Origin: Zophobihabitans entericus
GTDB taxonomy: Bacteria > Pseudomonadota > Gammaproteobacteria > Enterobacterales > Orbaceae
Assembly (NCBI RefSeq): GCF_011745665.1
Contig: NZ_CP050253.1
Location: 1,897,418-1,961,417 of the forward strand
DNA length: 64,000 bases
Direction: 5' to 3'
The notes beneath the pieces were generated by a model. The model had not been told where the DNA came from. It did no database searches and worked only from the letters and a program-made list of their open reading frames with translations. This document shows, piece after piece, positions 21,076 through 32,437 of the stretch (position 1 is its first letter; each line of letters begins with the position of its first letter). Both the position numbers and the translations under genes were made by a program.

Positions 21076-23079
21076 ATGAAAAAATTTGAATTGTGTTCTA
21101 GCTTCAAACCAGCCGGTGATCAGCCAGAAGCAATTAGACGAATAAATGAAAATTTACAAGACGGTATTGCCCACCAGACTCTGCTTGGAGTAACGGGTTC
21201 AGGTAAAACATTTACTATGGCAAACGTCATTGCTACACATAATCGTCCAACGATCATTTTGGCACCGAATAAAACACTTGCGGCACAGTTATATGGAGAG
21301 ATGAAAGAGTTTTTCCCCAATAATGCAGTTGAGTATTTTGTGTCGTACTATGATTATTATCAGCCGGAATCTTATGTGCCAACTACAGATACATTTATTG
21401 AAAAGGATGCGTCTATCAATGAGCATATAGAACAAATGCGTCTGTCAGCGACTAAATCGATGCTGGAACGTCGTGATGTCATTATTGTAGCTTCGGTCTC
21501 GGCAATCTATGGACTTGGTGCACCTGAAAGTTATATGGCAATGATTTTGCATTTAACTAAAGGCACAATTACCGATCAGCGTGCGATTTTAACTCGTCTG
21601 GCAGAACTTCAATATAAGCGTAATGATGTTGGCTTCTTCCGTGGTACGTTCCGCGTGCGTGGTGATGTGATTGATATTTTCCCGGCTGATTCAGATTCTA
21701 CTGCGGTGAAAATCGAGTTATTTGATAACGAAGTTGAACGTATTAGTATTTTTGATCCGTTAACAGGTCACACGGTGAGTGAAGTACCACGTATCACTAT
21801 TCACCCTAAAACGCATTATGCTACGCCGCGTGATATTTTGATGAAAGCGGTAGAACAGATTAAGGTGGATTTAACTAAACGCCAGAAAGAGCTGTTAGAT
21901 AATCACCGTTTGGTTGAAGAGCAGCGATTAACACAGCGTACTCAGTTTGATTTAGAGATGATGACGGAAATGGGTTATTGTTCAGGGATCGAAAACTATT
22001 CACTGTATCTGGATCAGCGTCAAACCGGTGAACCACCATCGACCTTGTTCGACTATCTGCCGGCAGATGGCTTATTGTTTATTGATGAATCTCACGTTGG
22101 TGTTCCGCAAATCTCCGGTATGTATAATGGTGACCGTTCACGTAAGATGACACTGGTTGAATATGGTTTCCGTTTACCATCAGCACTGGATAACCGTCCA
22201 CTGCGTTTTGCTGAATTTGAAAGTATTATGCCCCAGACCATCTATGTGTCAGCGACACCGGCTAAATATGAGTTAGAAAAATCAGGCACCGAGATTATTG
22301 AGCAGGTAGTGCGTCCAACCGGATTACTTGACCCAATTATTGAAGTCAGACCGGCAACAACACAGGTGGATGATTTGCTGTCAGAAATTCGTCAGCGCGT
22401 GGCTAATAATGAAAGGATTATCGTAACCACATTAACCAAACGTATGTCAGAGAACTTATCGGATTATCTGGCAGAGCATCAGGTCAATGTTAAGTATCTG
22501 CACTCAGATATTAATACCGTTGAGCGTATGGAAATCATTCGTGATTTACGTTTAGGTGAGATCGATGTACTGGTTGGGATCAACTTGTTACGAGAAGGTT
22601 TAGATATTCCGGAAGTCTCACTTGTGGCAGTGCTTGACGCGGATAGAGAAGGGTTCCTGCGCTCTGAAAGTGCACTCATGCAGACAGTTGGACGTGCCGC
22701 GCGTAATGCGAATGGTAAAGCAATTTTATATGCCGATAAGATTACGCCGTCAATGCAAAGAACGATTGATGAAACTGCGCGTCGTCGTATTAAGCAGGAA
22801 GCTTATAATACTGAGCATGGTATTACACCAAAATCGGTGATTAAACGGATTAAAGATATACTGGAAATTACTCAAATGGGTGGTAAGAAAACCAGTAAAG
22901 GTAAGGCGGCAGAGCAAACTAAACATTATGCAGCGTTATCGGTTAAAGATATTCATCAGCATATTAAAGAGCTGGAAGCACAAATGTATGAAGCTGCTAA
23001 GAATCTGGAATTTGAAAAAGCTGGCGTTCTGCGTGATGAGATTAAGCAGTTAAGAGAAGAATTTATTCAGATATCGTAA
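21076..23079 (+). CDS. uvrB: Excinuclease ABC subunit B
   Basis: 667 aa (E. coli 673). UvrB is the damage-verifying helicase-like subunit of nucleotide excision repair, loaded by UvrA and then recruiting UvrC. Visible are the Walker A motif [10 protein letters not shown] (about residue 39), the beta-hairpin [16 protein letters not shown] in motif [16 protein letters not shown] in motif VI, and a C-terminal UVR domain (about residues 630-665) that contacts UvrC. It is a single gene with its own leader. Confidence 0.97.
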   Translation: MKKFELCSSFKPAGDQPEAIRRINENLQDGIAHQTLLGVTGSGKTFTMANVIATHNRPTIILAPNKTLAAQLYGEMKEFFPNNAVEYFVSYYDYYQPESYVPTTDTFIEKDASINEHIEQMRLSATKSMLERRDVIIVASVSAIYGLGAPESYMAMILHLTKGTITDQRAILTRLAELQYKRNDVGFFRGTFRVRGDVIDIFPADSDSTAVKIELFDNEVERISIFDPLTGHTVSEVPRITIHPKTHYATPRDILMKAVEQIKVDLTKRQKELLDNHRLVEEQRLTQRTQFDLEMMTEMGYCSGIENYSLYLDQRQTGEPPSTLFDYLPADGLLFIDESHVGVPQISGMYNGDRSRKMTLVEYGFRLPSALDNRPLRFAEFESIMPQTIYVSATPAKYELEKSGTEIIEQVVRPTGLLDPIIEVRPATTQVDDLLSEIRQRVANNERIIVTTLTKRMSENLSDYLAEHQVNVKYLHSDINTVERMEIIRDLRLGEIDVLVGINLLREGLDIPEVSLVAVLDADREGFLRSESALMQTVGRAARNANGKAILYADKITPSMQRTIDETARRRIKQEAYNTEHGITPKSVIKRIKDILEITQMGGKKTSKGKAAEQTKHYAALSVKDIHQHIKELEAQMYEAAKNLEFEKAGVLRDEIKQLREEFIQIS

Positions 23080-23154
23080 GGTATTAAGACAATATGCTGG
23101 ATATGAAACAGGTATTGTCAGGAATTATATCAATATCATAAGAAAGGAGACATT

Positions 23155-23505
23155 ATGTCTATTACAAGAATTGATCCGGCAGCTCGTTGGTCGGAAGCCG
23201 TTGTTCACAATGGCGTAGTTTATTACACCAGTGTTCCAGCTAATTTAGTGGCAGATGCCTATGAACAAACCAAAAGCACTCTGGCAGAAATTGATGCCAT
23301 GCTTGCACGGGTAAATAGCGATAAATCAATGATCTTAGATGCCACGATTTTTTTGGTTAATAAAGAAGACTTTCAGGCGATGAATAAAGCGTGGGATGAA
23401 TGGGTGGTTGCGGGTAGTGCTCCAGTTCGTTGTACTGTGCATTCAGGTCTGATGAAAGACAGCTACAAAGTTGAAATCAAAATTGTGGCTGCGGTGAAAG
23501 GGTAA
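23155..23505 (+). CDS. yoaB: Rid family protein, YoaB-like
   Basis: 116 aa. The sequence follows E. coli YoaB closely (MSITRIDPAARWSEAVVHN start; LDATIFLVNKEDFQAMNKAW; APVRCTV with the conserved Arg). It is likely a trimeric cytoplasmic protein acting on enamine/imine or related metabolites, though YoaB's substrate is not established. AGGAG precedes the ATG and a strong terminator follows. It is a different subgroup from the RidA at 7778. Confidence 0.85.
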   Translation: MSITRIDPAARWSEAVVHNGVVYYTSVPANLVADAYEQTKSTLAEIDAMLARVNSDKSMILDATIFLVNKEDFQAMNKAWDEWVVAGSAPVRCTVHSGLMKDSYKVEIKIVAAVKG

Positions 23506-23528
23506 TTAGTCTTTACTTCAGCTTAAAT

Positions 23529-23558
23529 AAAAAAAGCGACTTTATTAGTCGCTTTTTT
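23529..23558. terminator. Bidirectional terminator between yoaB and fabA
   Basis: AAAAAGCGAC-TTTATTA-GTCGCTTTTTT is a stem with runs of A and T on either side, so it can stop transcription from both convergent genes. Confidence 0.9.
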
Positions 23559-23584
23559 GTAAATTCAGTTCAGGTATTTCCGGA

Positions 23585-24106
23585 TTAGAACGCGCTGGTA
23601 TCCTGGAATAGACCGACTTTAAGATCAGTTGCCTGATAAATGAGTTTACCATCAACAAAAACTTCGCCATCAGCTAAGCCCATGATTAATTTACGGTTAA
23701 TGACACGTTTGAAGTGAATTTTGTAAACCACTTTTTTCGCCGTTGGCAGAACCTGACCAGTGAATTTAACTTCACCCACACCCAGTGCGCGACCTTTGCC
23801 TTTACCACCAAGCCAGCCTAAGTAGAAACCAACTAATTGCCACATCGCATCAAGGCCTAAACAACCAGGCATCACCGGATCGTTTTTAAAGTGACATTTG
23901 AAGAACCATAGATCAGGATTGATATCCAGTTCAGCTTCAACATAACCTTTTTCAAAATGGCCACCAGTTTCATTCATCTCATTGACGCGATCCATCATCA
24001 GCATATTATCTGCTGGTAATGGTGGGCCATCGTGACCAAATAGTTCGTTATTTCCTGATTTAATTAGGTCTTCTTTTGAGTAAGAGGATTTTCTTTCAAA
24101 TGTCAT
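23585..24106 (-). CDS. fabA: 3-hydroxydecanoyl-ACP dehydratase/isomerase
   Basis: 173 aa (E. coli 172). FabA dehydrates 3-hydroxydecanoyl-ACP and isomerises trans-2- to cis-3-decenoyl-ACP, the branch point to unsaturated fatty acids. The catalytic His ([14 protein letters not shown]) and Asp (GLDAMWQL) are present. The neighbour upstream on the same strand is lonH, as in E. coli. A ribosome site (AAGG) precedes the ATG. Confidence 0.97.
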   Translation of the reverse strand: MTFERKSSYSKEDLIKSGNNELFGHDGPPLPADNMLMMDRVNEMNETGGHFEKGYVEAELDINPDLWFFKCHFKNDPVMPGCLGLDAMWQLVGFYLGWLGGKGKGRALGVGEVKFTGQVLPTAKKVVYKIHFKRVINRKLIMGLADGEVFVDGKLIYQATDLKVGLFQDTSAF

Positions 24107-24206
24107 AACTTACCTTAATTATAGATTTTAAGTGTTGATTAAAATTAGCGTACAAGTGTAAGCCGAAAAAACTTGATTTGCAAATATTTAATCGGCTTAT
24201 TTGTGA

Positions 24207-25940
24207 CTATTTAAACCATTTGGAAAACAAGCCGCCTTGCTTACGATCTAAACTTAGCATCTGCTGGATTCTGGTCTGAATCAGAGTATATAAATTAATC
24301 CCTGATTTATTCTTATATTCAATACCTGTCAGTAAATAGAGCGCTTCGCTAACATGTTCAACTGTCCAGATGGAGAACTGCTCATTTTTAATTGCGTCCA
24401 GTACTTCATCACTTAAACAGAGGTGGCGGCTGTTAGATGCGGGAATAACCACACCTTGTTGACCCGTTAAGCCCTGATTTTTACAAACCGCGTAGAAACC
24501 TTCAATCTTTTCGTTAATCCCGCCAATTGGCTGGATATTACCAAACTGGTCAACTGAACCTGTAACTGCCAGTTGTTGGTCGATAGGCTGTTCTGCCAGT
24601 GCGCTCATCAGCACACATAAACTGGCCAAAGAAGCACTATCACCATCAACTTCATTATATGATTGTTCAAATACCAGTGAGGCAGAAAACGGGAGCTGGT
24701 GTTGTAGCGCAAATTCTGAGGTAATAAATGATTGCATGATCATCATACCTTTGGAGTGAATATTGCCGGCCAGTTCATTCTTGCGCTCAATATCAATAAA
24801 TTCACCATCACCAAAATGCACTACGCAGCTTAGTCTGGTCGGTTCACCAATCGCTTTTGGGTAACCCGGATATTCAATAACAGATAACCCATTGATTTGT
24901 CCAACGATCTGATCCTGAGTATTAATCATGATCTGTTTAGCATAGATTTGTTCACGGAAGCGCTGAAGTAAATAGCCTTCTCGCCAGTCTTTTTGCTGAA
25001 TGGCTTTTTCAATCGCTTCGCCATTAATCACATTATCGGCATAGCGTGCAGCATCAGATAACAAACTATTCACCCAGTCAGGAGAAAGGGGGAAGTAATA
25101 TTGATCTTCCAGATAACGGGTTGCCGCTTTCATGATTGGATTATAGGCGGAGCCATCCAGTTCTGGTAAATTTTGATATTTTGCAATGGCTTTTAGATAA
25201 CTTGCCCAGTCAGTAATGACTTGTTCTTTATCAATAAAGAGATCTTCTTCAAATTCTGCATACAGCGCGGTTTGATAGAAATCGGGATCAAATTCCTGTA
25301 AATCGGATAAAGACACGCGATCGCCCACAAGAATAATACGTAAATCCAGTGGCAGTGGGGGAATAGAAAACGGTAACGGATGAGAGTCATCGTTAGAAAA
25401 CCATTGATATTCCCGGTTGAGTACCATATTTTTCAAACGTAGCCAGAGCATTGGGTGATCAAGCAAAGACTGCAAGCCAATAATGAGTACTCCACCATTG
25501 GCTTTGTGTACCAGACCCGCTTGTAGTTTAAAAGTTTCATCATCAGGCTGACGGACGCAACCAAATAATATCTCGCTCTCTACCCACTGAGCTGCCAGAC
25601 AGCTATCTGAGGCAGCAAAATTATCCTGACGATTTTGTGTTTCAGTCAATGTCACTTTATGTTCATTGATATGATAAGCAAAGGCGGTATTATTTTCTGG
25701 CAGACGTGATTTTATCTCACTTTGTAGCAGAGACAACATAAGATGACTGTCACTGGCCTTAATCAGCATAAACTGATGATCAAAATGACGCCGTTTGGTA
25801 GGGCACAAAATATCCAGACCAGATAGTAAACGTGACTGTAATGCTAAAGGGGAGACATCGCCAGAGGCAGATGTAAAAATGTCCGGAGCATTATCGATAT
25901 TAGGTTGTATCTGTTCCCAGATTAATTGAGTAATTGCCAA
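24207..25940 (-). CDS. ycbZ: Lon-related protease LonH/YcbZ
   Basis: 577 aa (E. coli YcbZ about 586). The C-terminal Lon-type protease domain has the Ser/Lys dyad in VDGDSASLAS and NEKIEGFY. The N-terminal AAA-like part lacks a clear Walker A, as in the family. It starts with TTG at 25940: MAITQLIW aligns with the E. coli N-terminus and no better start is seen. It lies 100 bp upstream of fabA in the same orientation. Its cellular substrate is poorly known. Confidence 0.9.
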   Translation of the reverse strand: MAITQLIWEQIQPNIDNAPDIFTSASGDVSPLALQSRLLSGLDILCPTKRRHFDHQFMLIKASDSHLMLSLLQSEIKSRLPENNTAFAYHINEHKVTLTETQNRQDNFAASDSCLAAQWVESEILFGCVRQPDDETFKLQAGLVHKANGGVLIIGLQSLLDHPMLWLRLKNMVLNREYQWFSNDDSHPLPFSIPPLPLDLRIILVGDRVSLSDLQEFDPDFYQTALYAEFEEDLFIDKEQVITDWASYLKAIAKYQNLPELDGSAYNPIMKAATRYLEDQYYFPLSPDWVNSLLSDAARYADNVINGEAIEKAIQQKDWREGYLLQRFREQIYAKQIMINTQDQIVGQINGLSVIEYPGYPKAIGEPTRLSCVVHFGDGEFIDIERKNELAGNIHSKGMMIMQSFITSEFALQHQLPFSASLVFEQSYNEVDGDSASLASLCVLMSALAEQPIDQQLAVTGSVDQFGNIQPIGGINEKIEGFYAVCKNQGLTGQQGVVIPASNSRHLCLSDEVLDAIKNEQFSIWTVEHVSEALYLLTGIEYKNKSGINLYTLIQTRIQQMLSLDRKQGGLFSKWFK

Positions 25941-26141
25941 AGTGTTGATCTTGTTTTTAGTGATTAATAGTTTGATTATAACAGGAAACCATACTGAGAA
26001 TATATCCGAACAAAAATATTACAGAAAGATTTATCAAAATACGGTAAACTACTCAACAATTTTAATTAAACTAATCCCATTATGATACGGGTAATGACTG
26101 ATATTAATTGTCTTAAACCTGTTTGATATTGAATAGACTCT

Positions 26142-27944
26142 ATGCATAAGATAAAGAATAATCATACTAAAGATGAAAAATCATCCCAGATTGTTAGTTG
26201 GGGGCACTGGTTTACTCTTTTTAATATTTTTTTAGTGATTATTTTAGGTAGCCGTTACATACTCCTTGCTGACTGGCCATCGACTTTTATGGGGCGGTTT
26301 TATGCTATTATCAGCAGTCTTGGTCATTTTAGCTTTCTGACTTTTGCTGTTTATCTGATTCTGTTATTCCCGCTCAGTTTCTTCATTCACTCCCAGCGCT
26401 GGAACCGTATTATTGCAACTGTAGTGGCAACGATTGGAATCACGCTACTGCTTATTGATATTGAAGTCTTTGCCCGCTTTAGGATGCACCTTAATTTAAC
26501 TATTTGGGATATTCTTACCTCAACGGAAGATAATATTCTCAATGCTGACTGGCAGAAACTATTTATCTTTGTCCCGCTCATCTTTTTTATTGAAACGGTC
26601 TTTTCTATCTGGAGCTGGAAAAAGCTGCGTAGCTTATCAAAGCGCAAGTTTATAGCCAGACCGATCGTGGTTATTCTGGTTTTATCATTCCTGTCTTCAC
26701 ATATCATTCATATCTGGGCTGATGCTAACTTCTATCGCCCAATTACGATGCAAAGAGCAAGTTATCCGCTATCTAATCCGCTGACAGCACGTCACTTCCT
26801 TGAAAAATATGGTTTCCTAAATCCTGGTGATTATAGTGAACGAGCAGAACAAGAGGGGAATCACTTTGCTGTTGCGGTTGAATATCCACTGAGTCGGGTG
26901 AGTTTTGACCGTCAGGATAATCCATATAATTTATTGTTGATAGTAATGGATGGATTGCCGGTACAGTCAATGACCAATGATATGCCATTTTTAACCAGTT
27001 TTTCTGGTCAAAACAGTAATTATACACAGCACTATAGCTCCAGTAATCGGGATACGCTTGGTGTGTTCTCGTTATTTTATGGTCTTGACCCTAACTATTA
27101 TAATAGTATTTTGGCGAGTCATACCTCATCAGTATTGTTAGATGGCTTAACTCGCCAACGCTATAATTTAGGATTGTTCTCAACTGATGGCTTTAATCAG
27201 CCGCTCTATCGTCATGCTTTATTGTCAAATTTCTCCTTACCTAAGCCGAAATTTACCAACAATGGTACAGTGACTAAATATTGGGAAGAGTGGCTGGATA
27301 ATTTAAATCAATCAGAGACACAGACGCCTTGGTTCTCGTTCTTAAATTATCAGGTAGTTGATAAAGAGAGAACGCTTAAATCTCCTGCGACAATGAGTGA
27401 GAAAGAGTTTAGCCAGTACCTGCAAAAAATGGATAATCAGATTAAAGAAGTGATTACTCATCTGGAAGAAAACGGGCAGCTGAATAATACAGTGGTTGTT
27501 ATTACCGCAGCGAAAGGACTCATGACTGAAGGTCAAAAAGTGGTACTAAGCAATGATAGTGATTTACGTAGCTATGATCGTGAGTCTTTACATGTACCTT
27601 TAGTGATTTCGTGGCCAACTCAGGTTAATCAAATGGTAGATACACGAACAACACACACTGATATTATGCAGACTTTGATGCAAAACTTATTGCAAGCGAA
27701 AACATCGCCAGCTCAGTATAGTCAGGGTATGAATCTGTTTGATCTTTCTACCCGTAACTGGTTAATAGCGGGTAATGAGAGTGAAGTGGCTGCGCTTTAT
27801 GAAGATAAGACGATTGTGATTGATTCATTCGGTCATTACCGTATTTATGATACAAATAATGAGTTACAAAAAGATGAAAAACTGAGTTTATCTATTTTCT
27901 TACAATTGATTACAACAAATCGTCGATTTATGGTAACTAATTAG
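26142..27944 (+). CDS. yejM: Inner-membrane LPS/cardiolipin regulator YejM (PbgA/LapC)
   Basis: 600 aa (E. coli 586). Five transmembrane segments lie in the first 190 residues, followed by a periplasmic alkaline-phosphatase/sulfatase-like domain (LLIVMDGLPVQS). Near-identical blocks to E. coli include IVSWGHWFTLFNI-like, WADANFYRPITMQRA and GLFSTDGFNQPLYR. YejM senses periplasmic LPS and controls LapB/FtsH degradation of LpxC. The catalytic Thr/Ser of true sulfatases is not evident, so a non-enzymatic role is likely. Confidence 0.93.
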   Translation: MHKIKNNHTKDEKSSQIVSWGHWFTLFNIFLVIILGSRYILLADWPSTFMGRFYAIISSLGHFSFLTFAVYLILLFPLSFFIHSQRWNRIIATVVATIGITLLLIDIEVFARFRMHLNLTIWDILTSTEDNILNADWQKLFIFVPLIFFIETVFSIWSWKKLRSLSKRKFIARPIVVILVLSFLSSHIIHIWADANFYRPITMQRASYPLSNPLTARHFLEKYGFLNPGDYSERAEQEGNHFAVAVEYPLSRVSFDRQDNPYNLLLIVMDGLPVQSMTNDMPFLTSFSGQNSNYTQHYSSSNRDTLGVFSLFYGLDPNYYNSILASHTSSVLLDGLTRQRYNLGLFSTDGFNQPLYRHALLSNFSLPKPKFTNNGTVTKYWEEWLDNLNQSETQTPWFSFLNYQVVDKERTLKSPATMSEKEFSQYLQKMDNQIKEVITHLEENGQLNNTVVVITAAKGLMTEGQKVVLSNDSDLRSYDRESLHVPLVISWPTQVNQMVDTRTTHTDIMQTLMQNLLQAKTSPAQYSQGMNLFDLSTRNWLIAGNESEVAALYEDKTIVIDSFGHYRIYDTNNELQKDEKLSLSIFLQLITTNRRFMVTN

Positions 27945-27977
27945 ATTTATAACTTATTGATTAATAAAGAAAAATAT

Positions 27978-28001
27978 AAAAGATGCCAGATGGCACCTTT
28001 T
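27978..28001 (-). terminator. Terminator after kduD
   Basis: On the minus strand AAAAGGTGCC-ATCT-GGCATCTTTT forms a 10-bp stem with one G-U pair, followed by T-rich sequence. On the plus strand the same position is an A-C mismatch, so it best serves kduD. Confidence 0.75.
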
Positions 28002-28019
28002 ATATTTATAGTGAAAAGA

Positions 28020-28781
28020 TTAACGAGCTAACCAGCCACCATCAACAGCTACGGTGTAACCATTGATATAGTCAGATGCTGGGGAGGCAAGGAATACTAC
28101 AGGTCCCATAACATCAGACGGGAAGCCCCAACGACCTGCCGGAATACGTCCTAAAATCTCATTACTGCGCGCTTCATCAGCACGAAGCTGTTCAGTATTA
28201 TTGGTTGACATATAACCCGGAGCAATCGCATTAACATTGATATTATGCTTCGCCCATTCGTTAGCCATCAGGCGAGTAATCCCCATCACGCCGCTTTTTG
28301 ATGCTGTATAAGAAGGTACACGAATCCCCCCCTGGAATGACAGCATCGAAGCGATGTTAATGATCTTGCCGCCAGTACCTTGTTTAATAAATTGTTTAGC
28401 AATCGCCTGAGACAGGAAGAATACGGTTTTGATATTCACATTCATCACATCATCCCAGTCTTTTTCTGAAAACTCGATAGCATCCTGACGGCGAATAATA
28501 CCCGCATTATTAACCAGAATATCGATACGTCCAAAAACACTAATTGCTTTATCCGCTACTGTCTGAATGCTGTCATACTGACTCAAATCTGCAGAGATAT
28601 TCACAAACTGACGTCCCAGTTTTTCAATTTGTTGCTTAGTTTCAACTGGTTCTGTAATATTTACACCGATAATATCACAGCCTGCTTGTGCAAGCCCGAC
28701 TGCCATACCCTGTCCAAGTCCGGTATTACAACCCGTCACAAGAGCAACTTTCCCGGTTAATTTAAATTGATCTAAAATCAT
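28020..28781 (-). CDS. kduD: 2-dehydro-3-deoxy-D-gluconate 5-dehydrogenase
   Basis: 253 aa short-chain dehydrogenase. NAD-binding motif TGCNTGLGQGMA, NNAG, and the catalytic S...YTASK pattern are intact. KduD reduces 2,5-diketo-3-deoxygluconate to 2-keto-3-deoxygluconate in pectin and uronate breakdown, after KduI. It lies 56 bp after kduI on the same strand and ends at a terminator. Confidence 0.93.
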   Translation of the reverse strand: MILDQFKLTGKVALVTGCNTGLGQGMAVGLAQAGCDIIGVNITEPVETKQQIEKLGRQFVNISADLSQYDSIQTVADKAISVFGRIDILVNNAGIIRRQDAIEFSEKDWDDVMNVNIKTVFFLSQAIAKQFIKQGTGGKIINIASMLSFQGGIRVPSYTASKSGVMGITRLMANEWAKHNINVNAIAPGYMSTNNTEQLRADEARSNEILGRIPAGRWGFPSDVMGPVVFLASPASDYINGYTVAVDGGWLAR

Positions 28782-28837
28782 AATAATCCTCTATTCTTTA
28801 TAAACTGATCACTCTTTATGAGCTAGTTTGCTATAAA

Positions 28838-29674
28838 TTAGCGAATGTCTTTCATGGCGATATGATCCATATCATCAAAGGTTAAATTCTCACCAATCAT
28901 ACCCCAGATAAAGGTGTAACGTTTGGTACCCACACCTGAGTGAATTGACCAGCTTGGGGAGATAACGGCTTGTTCATTATGCATAACCACGTGACGGGTT
29001 TCTTGTGGTTTACCCATCATATGGAAGACAATAGTTTCATCATCCATATCGAAGTAGAAGTAAACTTCCATACGACGTTCATGAGTGTGAGTTGGCATTG
29101 AGTTCCAGTTGCTGCCTTCTTCCAGACGAGTCATTCCCATACTAAGCTGGCAGGTTTCCAGTACGTCAGGAACAAGGTATTTGCGAATAGTACGCTTATT
29201 ACAGGTTTCTAAGCTGCCAAGTGGTTGGGCAACCGTATCATTTTTAGTAATAGTACGAGTTGGATAAGTGTGATGTGCCGGTGCGCTGTTATAATACAGT
29301 TTTGCTGGTTTACTGCTATCAACACTTTTAAATTCAAGCGATTTAGCGCCTTTACCAATATAAAGCGCCTCTTCATTTTTAACAGTATAAGTGGTGCCAT
29401 CAACGATGATTGTGGCATCACCACCAATATTGATGAGTCCCAGTTCACGACGCTCCAAAAAATAGTTAACGCCAAATTGTTTACCTACTTCAGCACCAAT
29501 TGTGACCGTATTTTTAACCGGCATAATACCGCCGATGACAATACGGTCGATATGGCTGTAAACCATTGTGTATTTATCAGCTTCAAAGATTTTTTCTACT
29601 AAAAATTCTTTTCTGATTCCGGTAGTATCAAGTGTTTTTGCATGATCACTGTGAATACTTTGTCTTACGTCCAT
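28838..29674 (-). CDS. kduI: 5-dehydro-4-deoxy-D-glucuronate isomerase
   Basis: 278 aa, the same length as E. coli KduI. The cupin metal site [13 protein letters not shown] (about residues 196-208) is present. It isomerises 4-deoxy-5-ketouronate, from unsaturated oligogalacturonides, to 2,5-diketo-3-deoxygluconate, the substrate of KduD. AGAGGA precedes the ATG. No pectate lyase or oligogalacturonide lyase is in the window. Confidence 0.95.
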   Translation of the reverse strand: MDVRQSIHSDHAKTLDTTGIRKEFLVEKIFEADKYTMVYSHIDRIVIGGIMPVKNTVTIGAEVGKQFGVNYFLERRELGLINIGGDATIIVDGTTYTVKNEEALYIGKGAKSLEFKSVDSSKPAKLYYNSAPAHHTYPTRTITKNDTVAQPLGSLETCNKRTIRKYLVPDVLETCQLSMGMTRLEEGSNWNSMPTHTHERRMEVYFYFDMDDETIVFHMMGKPQETRHVVMHNEQAVISPSWSIHSGVGTKRYTFIWGMIGENLTFDDMDHIAMKDIR

Positions 29675-29695
29675 GATATATCCTCTGTGTTATAT

Positions 29696-29731
29696 ACAAT
29701 GACAAATGGGGCTAGTCCTATTTATCATTGT
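29696..29731 (-). repeat. Inverted repeat between kdgT and kduI
   Basis: ACAATGACAAAT and ATTTATCATTGT (12-base arms, one mismatch) flank a 12-base centre in the 103-bp gap. It has no U-tract. It may be a processing or stabilising hairpin, or an operator; the arms do not clearly match a KdgR box. Confidence 0.45.
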
Positions 29732-29777
29732 GTGTTGATATTCTGTTATTACAAGATGTTAACTAAAAATTCTTATC

Positions 29778-30764
29778 TTATTCTGCCGGAGCAGCAGCCG
29801 GAGCTGTTTGTGTACTGGCTTTTTTAATATGTTTTGCCCAAAGTGCCGTGATAATTGGTACAAGAATAGATGTTACAATCACGCTGGTTGCGACCAGTGC
29901 GGTAGCTGCAGGGGCAACAGGTGCAAAATCCGGAATCATTTCTGCAATCAAGACTGGCGTAGCTACTGCAGCACCTGCGGTACTTGACGCAGCAACACCA
30001 GCTGTTCCATCACCACCACCCAGGAATTTATCTGCCAGAATCAGTGGAATGCCAGTCACGATGATAACTGCAACGCCTAAGAAAATACCGGCAAAACCTG
30101 TTTGTACAATAACTTGTAGTTTGATGGTATTACCCAGAGCAAAGGCAAAGAACGGAATAAGTGTTTGAACTGCACCACCAAACATTTTACGTAGCTCTGG
30201 ATCAAGATTACCTAGTGCAAAACCAACTAAGAAAGGAAGTACCGCACCAACAAAGAGTTGTGGTTCAAATGAAGCAATTCCGGCGGTACCTAAAATAATC
30301 ATGGTCATTAAAGGACCAGATTCTAAAGACATTAAAACAAAGGCTCCGGCTTCTTCTTTTGAACCGTATTGATTCATGAGTGCTGCATATAAACCACCAT
30401 TGGTCATATCCATTGCAGCAACCAGAGCAAGTGTTGAGATCCCTGCAAAAATTCCGGTTTGCACGCCGGTTAATGGCAGGAATGAACCAACTACCATCGC
30501 TACAACCCAGGCTGTAGCTATTTTGGTTACTACAAGCACGCCAGATTTTCTAAGCATTGTACCTGTTGCTTTGAGCTCTATTGATGCGCCCATACAAAAG
30601 AACCATACCGCTAAAATGGGAACGGTTCCAGTGATGAGGCCATTAGTAAATGAACCTAAATATTTACCTGTTCCGGGCGCAAGTGTATTACATAGTGCGC
30701 CTAAGAATAGTGGTACTAACATCAGACCACCGGGAATTTTGTCTATCGCTTTCTTGATTTGCAT
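29778..30764 (-). CDS. kdgT: 2-keto-3-deoxygluconate permease
   Basis: 328 aa with about ten hydrophobic segments. It follows the KdgT family (start [56 protein letters not shown]). It imports ketodeoxygluconate with protons. The C-terminus is an Ala/Pro-rich tail. GAGGAAG precedes the ATG. It is probably first in kdgT-kduI-kduD. Confidence 0.93.
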   Translation of the reverse strand: MQIKKAIDKIPGGLMLVPLFLGALCNTLAPGTGKYLGSFTNGLITGTVPILAVWFFCMGASIELKATGTMLRKSGVLVVTKIATAWVVAMVVGSFLPLTGVQTGIFAGISTLALVAAMDMTNGGLYAALMNQYGSKEEAGAFVLMSLESGPLMTMIILGTAGIASFEPQLFVGAVLPFLVGFALGNLDPELRKMFGGAVQTLIPFFAFALGNTIKLQVIVQTGFAGIFLGVAVIIVTGIPLILADKFLGGGDGTAGVAASSTAGAAVATPVLIAEMIPDFAPVAPAATALVATSVIVTSILVPIITALWAKHIKKASTQTAPAAAPAE

Positions 30765-30898
30765 GATTCACTTCCTCAATTAATTTAAAATTAAACTATC
30801 AATTCATTGTCATGTACTACGGAAAACATATTTTTACTATTGACTCAATTCTCTTACTGACTTGCGTACTTACAAACTAAATAACTGTTTGGTTCAGA

Positions 30899-31681
30899 CT
30901 ACTTTTTTAGTCCAAAATTTATGGCATTAGATATTTTTTCTGTGGTGGCTAATAAATGGTTTAAGTATTCCTCCTTTTTACCATTAGCAAATTGAGAGAC
31001 CATACCTGTCAGCCCGATGGCGCAAAGTACTTCTCCTTTGGTATTAAATACTGGGGCAGAGATACAGCGGATTTCATTAATATTCTCTCCGTCATCATAG
31101 GCCCAGCCTTGTTGTTTAACTAAAGCTAGGTGTTTTATAAAACTCTCTTTATCAGTAATTGTGGATTCAGTTTTTTTGACAAACTTTGCTTTATCCAGAA
31201 TCTGATTTACTTGTTCGGTGGGTTTCCAGGCTAGTAAAATTTTCCCCAGAGAAGTACTGTGCAAACGAATGCGCTTACCTTCCCATGAGGTTAAAATAAT
31301 CGCATGTGGAGATTGAATTTTGCTTAAGAAGAAAGCTTCATCACCTTCCATAATGCCCTGATGGCAGGTTAAACCGGTGAGTTCAACCAGTTCATGTAAA
31401 TAGGGAATAACCTCCTGACGCATATCCAGCCCACTGGCTGCGAGTCCACCAAGTTCAAATAGGTGTAAGCCCAGAGCATAGCGACCATCGACACGCTGGC
31501 GCAGCATTTGTGTTTCACATAAAACATCAAGTAAATGATGAGTACTACTTTTAGGAATGGCGAGCTGAGAGCTAATTTCACTAAAACTAGCAGCTCCTTT
31601 CTCAGCGATGAAATCTAAAATCGCGACCAGCCTGACGGCTGCCGGTGCTTTACTTTCTTTTAAACTTTCAGGAATACTCAT
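30899..31681 (-). CDS. kdgR: IclR family regulator, KdgR-like
   Basis: 260 aa. The N-terminal winged helix (FSEISSQLAIPKSSTHHLLD, about residues 37-56) is followed by the IclR effector domain (SLGKILLAW; CISAPVFNTKGEVLCAIGLTG). KdgR-type proteins repress pectin/uronate genes and are released by ketodeoxygluconate. Its position between kdgT and the divergent kdgK operon supports this assignment. I see no textbook KdgR box, so the exact operator is open. Confidence 0.82.
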   Translation of the reverse strand: MSIPESLKESKAPAAVRLVAILDFIAEKGAASFSEISSQLAIPKSSTHHLLDVLCETQMLRQRVDGRYALGLHLFELGGLAASGLDMRQEVIPYLHELVELTGLTCHQGIMEGDEAFFLSKIQSPHAIILTSWEGKRIRLHSTSLGKILLAWKPTEQVNQILDKAKFVKKTESTITDKESFIKHLALVKQQGWAYDDGENINEIRCISAPVFNTKGEVLCAIGLTGMVSQFANGKKEEYLNHLLATTEKISNAINFGLKK

Positions 31682-31780
31682 TATTATTTACTCTTTTTGT
31701 TTTATATATAGAACTTTAAATATCATAAGTGAAACTATAAAGAGAAGTAATAGAAAAAAACGTTAACCTGATCACATTAT

Positions 31781-31826
31781 TTCACCAGATAAGGTTTTTA
31801 GTATAAAGATCGTGAATAGGATCACG
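31781..31826. promoter_or_regulatory. Candidate CRP sites in the kdgR/yhcH divergent region
   Basis: CGTGA-ATAGGA-TCACG (31811-31826), embedded in AAAGAT...TTTT, has the CRP spacing and one deviation per half-site. A second, weaker right half (ATCACATTA) lies at about 31780. Together they suggest catabolite control of the uronate genes; CyaA is encoded in this window. Confidence 0.5.
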
Positions 31827-31886
31827 TTTTTTTATTTCAGAGGATGTTTTTTATTTTTAAATAGAGGATATTCAATAAGACAATAA

Positions 31887-32390
<504 letters not shown>

Positions 32391-32437
32391 TTTAATCAGG
32401 ACGAGAAAATTTATCCAATTAATCAGAAGGATTCTTT

